A stretch of DNA of 5,587 nucleotides from positions 1 to 5,587 of the forward strand of contig DQZA01000311.1 in the NCBI GenBank assembly GCA_011042035.1, in the 5' to 3' direction. Under the pieces are notes generated by a model that had not been told where the DNA came from, did no database searches, and saw only the letters and a program-made list of their open reading frames with translations. This document shows, piece after piece, positions 1 to 4,362 of the stretch. The stretch comes from Desulfobacteraceae bacterium. GTDB taxonomy: Bacteria > Desulfobacterota > DSM-4660 > Desulfatiglandales > Desulfatiglandaceae. The number at the start of each line of letters is the position of its first letter. The first letter of the stretch is position 1. The position numbers and the translations under genes are program-made.

Positions 1-513
1 ATAACTCTTTCCCAAAGTGATCAACCCATGATTTTGAAGTAGCAAAGCCTTATGTTCATTCTTGGCCAATGCATCAATTACCGCCTTTTCAAGCTCTTTA
101 CTGCCTGGTACCAGGAAGGGGAGCATTTGTAAGGGATACGCAAAATATGCAAAGCCGGGTGTGAGGGGAGGGATAGAATCAGGGCTAGGCTCAAGCAGGC
201 AGGAAGCGGCGATGATATGCGCTCCGTGCACATGGCAACTTACCTTCATATCAGTTCGGATCCTCAAAAGGCCTAAATGTACTCCCATATCCTTTGTAGG
301 GGGAGGCCCTTCAACCAATTCGTGGTCCGCATTCAGCACAGAGATTTCATCTTTTCCGACATCGCGCAGAGAATACCCGGTAGGTGTGAGCAAAAACAAT
401 TCCCCGCTCTGGGCACATAGGTTCCCGCCAACTCCAGATACAAGGCCCTTATCATAAAGAACTCTGCATGCCTCGGCAAATTGCCTCTTTTCCTTATCAA
501 GAGCTTGAGCCAA
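1..513 (-). CDS. Class II aldolase/adducin family protein (partial, C-terminus beyond window)
   Basis: The minus strand encodes 171 residues that run off the left edge. Family marks, in order: a glycine-rich phosphate-loop-like segment SGVGGNL (26-32), TPTG (43-46), PTKDMGVH (72-79), the zinc-binding HVHGAH (94-99) with H94 and H96, and QNHGLITLG (160-168) with the third likely ligand H162. In the L-fuculose-phosphate aldolase (FucA) family, these histidines hold Zn2+ for retro-aldol cleavage of sugar phosphates; other members are epimerases or decarboxylases, so the substrate is unknown. FucA is about 215 residues, so roughly 40 are missing here. The start is TTG at 513: an AGGAGG lies 6 bases upstream, and an in-frame TAG at 546-544 rules out a longer form. 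Oddities: the position of the FucA catalytic Glu appears to be Asp (D75), and the usual GN-[IL]-S-x-R is GNLCAQ. It is divergent from an FAH-family operon. The family is near certain; the reaction is not. Confidence 0.9.
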   Translation of the reverse strand, partial: MAQALDKEKRQFAEACRVLYDKGLVSGVGGNLCAQSGELFLLTPTGYSLRDVGKDEISVLNADHELVEGPPPTKDMGVHLGLLRIRTDMKVSCHVHGAHIIAASCLLEPSPDSIPPLTPGFAYFAYPLQMLPFLVPGSKELEKAVIDALAKNEHKALLLQNHGLITLGKSY

Positions 514-519
514 TTGTAA

Positions 520-525
520 CCTCCT
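520..525 (-). promoter_or_regulatory. Shine-Dalgarno site that fixes the TTG start of the aldolase gene
   Basis: On the minus strand this reads AGGAGG, a full anti-Shine-Dalgarno match, 6 bases before TTG at 513-511. No ATG or GTG lies in frame between the upstream stop and this TTG, so the site decides the start. Confidence 0.8.
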
Positions 526-544
526 GGGAGCTATTTTATGATTC

Positions 545-573
545 TAAATAGAACTTTCCCAGTGCTTTCTCAA
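545..573 (-). promoter_or_regulatory. Candidate sigma70-type promoter for the aldolase gene
   Basis: Reading leftwards, TTGAGA (573-568, 5 of 6 to TTGACA) is followed by a 17-base spacer and TATTTA (550-545, 3 of 6 to TATAAT). The transcript would have a leader of about 25 bases with the AGGAGG site inside. The -10 match is weak, so this is a guess from spacing and the -35 box. Confidence 0.35.
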
Positions 574-595
574 GCCCAAAAAACTTGCTTTCTCC

Positions 596-625
596 TTGAC
601 GTTAATAAAATGGCTGTGGGATAGT
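596..625 (+). promoter_or_regulatory. Candidate sigma70-type promoter for the 112-aa protein / FAH-family pair
   Basis: TTGACG (596-601, 5 of 6) is followed after 18 bases by GATAGT (620-625, 4 of 6). It lies about 105 bases before the first start codon, leaving a roughly 100-base leader with a hairpin at 668-689. It is divergent from the candidate aldolase promoter, whose -35 box is only 22 bases away, so one regulator could control both. Confidence 0.4.
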
Positions 626-667
626 GTGGGTGCGTACGGCTGGTATATGATTGTCGTTTTTTGCTGG

Positions 668-689
668 CCTCTGCGCTTAGGCGGAGAGG
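668..689 (+). other. Inverted repeat (hairpin) in the leader of the rightward operon
   Basis: CCTCT-G-CGC (668-676) can pair with GCG-G-AGAGG (681-689) around a TTAG loop, giving 8 base pairs with one G-G mismatch. It lies 43 bases before the start of the 112-residue gene. No T-run follows on either strand (the T-run at 656-662 precedes it), so it is not an intrinsic terminator. It could be a protein-binding dyad, an mRNA-stabilising stem, or chance. Confidence 0.35.
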
Positions 690-731
690 ACCATTAGCGA
701 GAAGAAATCTTAGAAAAATCAGGAGTAATCC

Positions 732-1070
732 ATGTTTGACTCAACAAAGGCCCCTAACATCATAGCAACCATCAAGAATCAGGATAATCCCGCACAGGCA
801 GTTGATATTCTGTACGTCGCGAGCGAAAATGGGTTTGCAACTTCAGGTATAATCGAACACTTTGGCCTGAGAGAGATCTTTATCCCTGCATATATGGTGA
901 TCAAGGACCTTGAGCTTATTGGAACCATAGTTGCGGTGATCCTTGAGGAGATTTCCCAGGCCCATGAATCAGAGGGGGTATTCCAGTATAGCCCACATTT
1001 GGAGGTAATGGGCAAAGATTACACCATGAAGAGAAGCGGGGAGTACATGATGCTGGAAGAGGCCCAGTAG
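732..1070 (+). CDS. Uncharacterised 112-residue cytoplasmic protein
   Basis: I do not recognise this family. The start is supported by AGGAG at 721-725, 6 bases before ATG, and the frame ends in TAG. The protein has no signal peptide, no long hydrophobic segment and no cysteine, so it is probably a small soluble cytoplasmic protein. Visible parts: a polar N-terminal third, an aromatic/aliphatic patch FIPAYMVIKDLELIG (50-64), a likely amphipathic helix through about residue 80 (IVAVILEEISQAHES), and a C-terminal stretch with alternating hydrophobic residues ending in an acidic EYMMLEEAQ. No catalytic or metal-binding motif is evident. It is the first gene of a pair, 38 bases before the FAH-family gene, so co-transcription and a related role are likely (inference). 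Codon use and the good ribosome site argue for a real gene rather than a chance frame. Confidence 0.8.
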   Translation: MFDSTKAPNIIATIKNQDNPAQAVDILYVASENGFATSGIIEHFGLREIFIPAYMVIKDLELIGTIVAVILEEISQAHESEGVFQYSPHLEVMGKDYTMKRSGEYMMLEEAQ

Positions 1071-1108
1071 GCGCCGCTAAGTGTCTGATGAAAGAGGTGT
1101 GAAAAGAC

Positions 1109-1930
1109 ATGAAATTCGCACAGTATTACAGTAATGACGGATCTGCAAAGGTAGCCCTTGTCAAGGAAGGAAGGCTCTTTCCGCTATTCTTTGAAGGAGA
1201 CATGATAGATCTTATTAGAAGGGGTTTTGGCTTTGAGCACGGTAGCCAAGGGTTTTTACCCAGCGAGATACCCTTTGCGCCTGCCGTATCAAGGCCAAGC
1301 AAGATAATCGCATTAGGGCTAAACTACAGGGACCATGCAGATGAAAGCAAGGGCGATGTGCCCGATAGCCCTCTCATCTTCGCAAAGTTTCCCAACAGCC
1401 TGCTAGGACACATGGGGACAATTACTTGGAGTCCAAGGATTACCAAGAAGGTGGACTACGAGGCAGAGCTAGCCGTAGTCATGGAAAATGAAACCAGGAA
1501 CTGCTCACCTATGCAGGCCTTGGGCAATGTGTTCGGATACACATGCGCCAATGACGTAAGTGCGCGTGACCTTCAATTTGGAGATGGACAGTGGGTGAGA
1601 GGAAAATCCCTGGATACATTTTGCCCACTCGGCCCATGGATAGTGACGGCCGATGAATTGCCTGATCCAAACAACCTCAAAATTGCCTGCCGACTTAACG
1701 GTAACACCATGCAAGAGAGCAACACCTCCAATATGATTCTCCCCGTGGCTGAAATAATAAGCTTTCTTTCCCGCCATTTTACCCTTTACCCGGGTGACGT
1801 TATTCTAACCGGAACACCAAGCGGGGTAGGGGCATTTAGGGACCCTTCCGTGTACCTAAAAGATGGGGATGAGGTAAGCATTGAAATAGAGGGCATCGGT
1901 ATCCTCACCAACAACTGCAATGAGATTTAG
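1109..1930 (+). CDS. Fumarylacetoacetate hydrolase (FAH) family protein
   Basis: This is a complete 273-residue enzyme with a short N-terminal domain (about 1-60) and an FAH catalytic domain (about 64-270). Diagnostic motifs are KIIALGLNYRDHADE (65-79), FAKFPNSLLG (91-100), VDYEAELAVV (115-124), GYTCANDVSARDLQ (143-156), QWVRGKSLDTFCPLGPW (161-177) and LYPGDVILTGTPSGVG (226-241). Likely Mg2+/Mn2+ ligands are E118, E120 and D149, with K166 nearby; H76 and E79 match the His/Glu lid pair described for acylpyruvase FAHD1. Relatives cleave or isomerise beta-diketo acids: acylpyruvases, oxaloacetate decarboxylases and HpcE/HpaG-type isomerase-decarboxylases of aromatic degradation. All key residues seem present, so it should be active, but the substrate cannot be assigned. 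GAGGTG at 1094-1099 precedes the ATG. It follows the 112-residue gene, probably in one transcript, and the divergent aldolase hints at a small catabolic locus. Confidence 0.95.
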   Translation: MKFAQYYSNDGSAKVALVKEGRLFPLFFEGDMIDLIRRGFGFEHGSQGFLPSEIPFAPAVSRPSKIIALGLNYRDHADESKGDVPDSPLIFAKFPNSLLGHMGTITWSPRITKKVDYEAELAVVMENETRNCSPMQALGNVFGYTCANDVSARDLQFGDGQWVRGKSLDTFCPLGPWIVTADELPDPNNLKIACRLNGNTMQESNTSNMILPVAEIISFLSRHFTLYPGDVILTGTPSGVGAFRDPSVYLKDGDEVSIEIEGIGILTNNCNEI

Positions 1931-1979
1931 TTGATTGTTTGGCATCTGGAGGTAATAAGTTAAAAACAATTGATTGGTG
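1931..1979. other. Short convergent intergenic gap with no clear terminator
   Basis: These 49 AT-rich bases separate the stops of the FAH-family gene and the lptG-like gene. The only pairing found is ATTGTTT (1934-1940) with AAACAAT (1964-1970) across a 23-base loop, which is too AT-rich and wide to be a convincing terminator. A GGAGGT at 1948-1953 looks like a ribosome site but has no usable start codon at the right distance. Confidence 0.5.
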
Positions 1980-3056
1980 TTACCTTGGAACTAGGGTTAT
2001 GAGGTAAACCCCGAGTATCGAGAAAATGATATTGGCCAGCCACGCGGAAAGAAAAGGGGGGAGCACACCCGAAAAACCGATAGCTCGCGTCACCCCTAAT
2101 ACAAAGACGTACAAGAAACACAAACCAACTCCCACTGAAACGGCTACAGGTGCACCACCCCTTTCTATCTTCATTGAAACGGGAAAACCTATTAGGACCA
2201 TGACAACCACAATGAAAGGAAAGGCCAATTTGATATTCAGGTCCACAAGATACCTCCTGGCATCATAGCCTTCTTCTTGCACCCTTTCAGCAAATCTCTT
2301 CAGTTGCCAATAGTTTAACTCCTCAGGCTCTCTTTCTACCTCTGCAAATGTTTGGGGTGTTTCGGGAAGCGATACAGTCATTTTTCTAAAGCCCCTAGAT
2401 ACGTAGCCTTTTCCCTTCTCAAGCCTCAACTCCACTCCGTCCTTCAAGTGCCATGCCCCGTTTTTCCACACAGCCATATGTGCATCAATTCTCCGTACTA
2501 ACCTGAAGTCGGGGGAAAAGTAATAAATGGATACTTCACGAGCTACTGTGCCCTTGGAGTCAAACCTTCGGAACCAGTAAATTGCATTTTTGGATTTGTA
2601 CCAGATGTGGCTGTGACCATAAAAACTTTGGGTGTGGCGTTTTCTTACCTTGCTTCGCCATATTTCGTTGCTTTTGGAGCTTGTAAAAGGAACGACCACT
2701 TCTGAAAGTAGAAAGAGACCTATTGAAAGAAAAATCGACATAAAAAGAAGTGGCTGTAAAAGCTGATTCACATTAATACCAGAGGCCTTCAGCGCAGTAA
2801 TTTCGTTATTTTTCTTCATCATAGTAAGAAGGATAACGACCGCAATAAGCACAGAAGGCGGCAGCATTTGAACTACAATGTAGGGAATCTTGTAAAGGAA
2901 ATAGGAGAGCATTATTCCCTTAGACACCTGCGCCTCTAAAAGGTCATCAACTCTTCCAAAGAAGTGTATAATAAGGTAGATGGATACGAAGATGCAAAGG
3001 GCAGTGCCAAAAAGCTTGAAAAATTCCTTGAATAGATATTTGGAAAGGCTATTCAT
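1980..3056 (-). CDS. lptG: LPS export ABC transporter permease, LptG-like (YjgP/YjgQ family)
   Basis: This is a complete 358-residue inner-membrane protein. In the Lpt system, LptF and LptG pair with the LptB2 ATPase to extract lipopolysaccharide from the inner membrane and push it onto the LptC/LptA bridge. The layout fits: three N-terminal membrane helices (about 13-34, 58-80, 102-123), a periplasmic beta-rich domain (about 125-255), then three helices (about 277-297, 302-322, 334-355). The cytoplasmic coupling segment NNEITALKASGI (83-94) carries the conserved Glu (E85) expected to contact LptB, and KLAFPFIVVVMVLIGFPVS (276-294) is typical of the fourth helix. Length matches E. coli LptF/LptG (about 360). 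LptG rather than LptF is the better guess but not certain. An in-frame TAA at 3065-3063 forces the start to ATG at 3056, despite no clear ribosome site. Unusually, no lptF gene is immediately upstream; it appears to be transcribed alone. Confidence 0.9.
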   Translation of the reverse strand: MNSLSKYLFKEFFKLFGTALCIFVSIYLIIHFFGRVDDLLEAQVSKGIMLSYFLYKIPYIVVQMLPPSVLIAVVILLTMMKKNNEITALKASGINVNQLLQPLLFMSIFLSIGLFLLSEVVVPFTSSKSNEIWRSKVRKRHTQSFYGHSHIWYKSKNAIYWFRRFDSKGTVAREVSIYYFSPDFRLVRRIDAHMAVWKNGAWHLKDGVELRLEKGKGYVSRGFRKMTVSLPETPQTFAEVEREPEELNYWQLKRFAERVQEEGYDARRYLVDLNIKLAFPFIVVVMVLIGFPVSMKIERGGAPVAVSVGVGLCFLYVFVLGVTRAIGFSGVLPPFLSAWLANIIFSILGVYLITLVPR

Positions 3057-3147
3057 GAGGTTTTATGTCGGCTCGAATTGTAACTATTTTTCCTGTGTCC
3101 CAAGTACAAGAAAATAACAGGTTTGCGCTCAATTCCAAGTCCAGTGT

Positions 3148-3176
3148 ATTGTTATGCCGTGGAGGCAGATTGTCAA
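3148..3176 (-). promoter_or_regulatory. Candidate sigma70-type promoter for the lptG-like gene
   Basis: Reading leftwards, a perfect TTGACA (3176-3171) is followed by a 17-base spacer and AACAAT (3153-3148, 4 of 6). Transcription would start near 3141, giving a leader of about 85 bases. The perfect -35 and ideal spacing make this the strongest promoter candidate in the window. Confidence 0.55.
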
Positions 3177-3226
3177 TAAGTCTTTCTAGTTATATTCATG
3201 TTTCTTTCTAACGGATTGACTTTAAC

Positions 3227-3254
3227 TTGGCAAATGGCGTATCCATGGTATGGT
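3227..3254 (+). promoter_or_regulatory. Candidate extended -10 promoter for the glycosyltransferase operon
   Basis: TTGGCA (3227-3232, 5 of 6) is separated by 16 bases from TATGGT (3249-3254, 4 of 6), which is preceded by TGG, an extended -10 arrangement. A second TGG-TATAGC lies 5 bases further on, and an alternative TTGACT -35 occurs at 3216-3221. The -10 falls inside a dyad (3249-3265). Transcription would start about 50 bases before the first gene. Confidence 0.4.
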
Positions 3255-3265
3255 ATAGCACCATA
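3249..3265. repeat. Dyad TATGGT-atagc-ACCATA overlapping the predicted -10
   Basis: Perfect 6-base arms (3249-3254 and 3260-3265) flank a 5-base centre. Its position on the putative -10 of the glycosyltransferase operon is what an operator for a dimeric repressor would show, but arms this short can also occur by chance. Confidence 0.4.
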
Positions 3266-3313
3266 TATGAAAATCAGAGGAAAGGCAGCATTTCCGGTGC
3301 AGATTGAGATGAA

Positions 3314-4072
3314 ATGAGTGATCAAGAAATTAGTTCAATAGGTAACCCCGATCTTTCGGTAGTCGTTCCCGTTCACAATGAAAGCGAGAACATTGCTCCC
3401 TTAATATCCGAAATACGGGATGCCCTGGATGGCAAATTGAATTATGAGGTTGTCTACGTGGATGATGGTAGCACTGATGACACCCTTGAAATTCTCCGTT
3501 CCATAGCAGGGCAGTTTTCGAGACTGCGTATTATTCGCCATCAAGAGTGCTTTGGCCAATCAGCGGCAATATGGACAGGCATAAAAGAGGCTAGGGGGCG
3601 TTGGATAGCAACCCTTGATGGGGATGGCCAGAATGATCCTAAAGATATCCTTAAGATAATTGAATCCACAGGGGGTTTGGAAAGGTTAGATCCCAATGTG
3701 GTCCTGTGTGGATTCCGCAAGAAAAGACGGGATACATGGGTGAAAAGGGCTTCATCCCGGATAGCGAACGGAATCAGGAAGGCCTTACTTAAAGACAATA
3801 CACTAGACACGGGTTGCGGCCTCAAGGTCTTTGCACGCGAGGCATATATGTCACTTCCGTTTTTTGACCATATGCACAGGTTTTTGCCCGCACTATTTCT
3901 TAGCAAGGGTGCAAGGGTTGAATCAGTTGAGGTCAATCATAGGCCAAGACACAAAGGAGTGACCCACTATGGAATAAGGAATAGATTGTGGGTTGGTATA
4001 ATCGATCTGTTGGGCGTGATGTGGCTACGTAGACGTATGAAAAACCCAGAAGCGAGGGAGGAGAAGATTTGA
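3314..4072 (+). CDS. GT2 polyprenyl-phosphate glycosyltransferase (DPM1/GtrB/ArnC-like)
   Basis: This 252-residue GT-A enzyme should transfer a sugar from a nucleotide donor to undecaprenyl phosphate on the cytoplasmic face. Motifs: VVVPVHNESEN (16-26), YVDDGSTDDT (48-57) for nucleotide binding, LDGDGQNDP (101-109) with the metal-binding D102-x-D104, DTGCGLKVFARE (165-176), HRFLP (188-192), and a basic acceptor segment RPRHKGVTHYGIRNR (210-224). Unlike ArnC or GtrB, with two C-terminal membrane helices, it ends after one short hydrophobic stretch (about 225-238) and a basic tail, so it is probably peripheral, like DPM1 of the short type. An in-frame TGA at 3305-3307 fixes the start at ATG 3314; the ribosome site is weak (GAG at best). 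Its stop overlaps the TTG start of the next gene, implying coupling. With a GT39 gene two genes on, it likely makes the lipid-linked donor. The sugar is unknown. Confidence 0.93.
   Translation: MSDQEISSIGNPDLSVVVPVHNESENIAPLISEIRDALDGKLNYEVVYVDDGSTDDTLEILRSIAGQFSRLRIIRHQECFGQSAAIWTGIKEARGRWIATLDGDGQNDPKDILKIIESTGGLERLDPNVVLCGFRKKRRDTWVKRASSRIANGIRKALLKDNTLDTGCGLKVFAREAYMSLPFFDHMHRFLPALFLSKGARVESVEVNHRPRHKGVTHYGIRNRLWVGIIDLLGVMWLRRRMKNPEAREEKI
4057..4063 (+). promoter_or_regulatory. Shine-Dalgarno site that fixes the TTG start of the LAB_N gene
   Basis: GGAGGAG lies 5 bases before TTG at 4069 and inside the end of the glycosyltransferase gene. The nearby ATG at 4079 is in another frame, so this site supports the TTG start. 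Confidence 0.8.
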
Positions 4073-4353
4073 AAGCTAATGTTATCTGGCTAGCAATAGG
4101 ATTCCTGGGGCAAGCCCTTTTTTCCATGAGATTCCTTGTCCAATGGATATACAGCGAGAAAAAGAAGCGCAGCGTTATTCCCCTTGCCTTTTGGTATTTT
4201 AGTCTTGCAGGTGGCATAACCCTGCTAAGCTATGCGATTTATCGAAAGGATCCCGTCTTTATTCTTGGTCAAGCCACAGGCGTCTTCATTTATACCAGGA
4301 ATCTCCAACTTATTGCCCGTGAGCGCAAGAGCAAGTCCAGTGAGGCGACGTAG
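4069..4353 (+). CDS. Stand-alone lipid-A-disaccharide synthase N-terminal domain (LAB_N) membrane protein
   Basis: This 94-residue protein matches the small membrane domain found at the N-terminus of some LpxB proteins (Pfam LAB_N) and also as a separate protein. Signature residues: GFLGQALFSMRFLVQW (11-26), SEKKKRSVIPLAFWYFSLAGG (29-49, core S29-E30, S35, P38, F41-W42, S45), YAIYRKDPVFILGQ (55-68) and IYTRN (74-78). Three membrane helices are likely (about 4-24, 37-57, 62-80) with a basic tail. No glycosyltransferase domain follows, so it is not LpxB itself. The family resembles the PQ-loop/MtN3 (SWEET) half-transporters in size and topology, which is an inference here. It lies between the GT2 and GT39 genes; the TTG start overlaps the GT2 stop (TTGA) behind a strong ribosome site. 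It may help handle, anchor or flip the lipid-linked sugar. The domain is sure; the function is open. Confidence 0.92.
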   Translation: MKANVIWLAIGFLGQALFSMRFLVQWIYSEKKKRSVIPLAFWYFSLAGGITLLSYAIYRKDPVFILGQATGVFIYTRNLQLIARERKSKSSEAT

Positions 4354-4356
4354 GAG
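4352..4356 (+). promoter_or_regulatory. Shine-Dalgarno site that fixes the TTG start of the GT39 gene
   Basis: AGGAG overlaps the TAG stop of the LAB_N gene and lies 6 bases before TTG at 4363. The competing in-frame GTG at 4381 has only a purine run two bases away, so the TTG is preferred. Confidence 0.7.
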
Positions 4357-4362
4357 TAAGGA

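Noticed and set aside
62..457. Plus-strand open frame of 131 codons
   Set aside because: It lies opposite the class II aldolase, whose zinc-binding and glycine-rich motifs are clear on the minus strand; the plus-strand product has no family features.
656..689. Possible intrinsic terminator (T-run plus hairpin)
   Set aside because: The T-run precedes the stem on the plus strand and becomes an A-run after it on the minus strand, so neither orientation gives stem followed by U-tract.
916..1110. Minus-strand frames at 779-1015 and 916-1110 opposite the 112-residue gene
   Set aside because: Neither has a ribosome site or recognisable feature; the plus-strand gene has both a ribosome site and operon context.
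1934..1970. ATTGTTT/AAACAAT inverted repeat as a bidirectional terminator
   Set aside because: Seven AT-rich pairs across a 23-base loop would be unstable and there is no GC stem.
1948..1972. GGAGGT as ribosome site of an extra small gene
   Set aside because: The nearest start-like codon is TTG at 1970, too far away, and its frame closes after about ten codons.
3227..3245. sigma54 promoter suggested by TTGGCA
   Set aside because: The required GC element at the -12 position does not follow at the correct spacing.
3541..3936. Minus-strand open frame of 131 codons
   Set aside because: It is fully inside and opposite the GT2 gene, which has complete family motifs; the antisense product is an unstructured-looking shadow.
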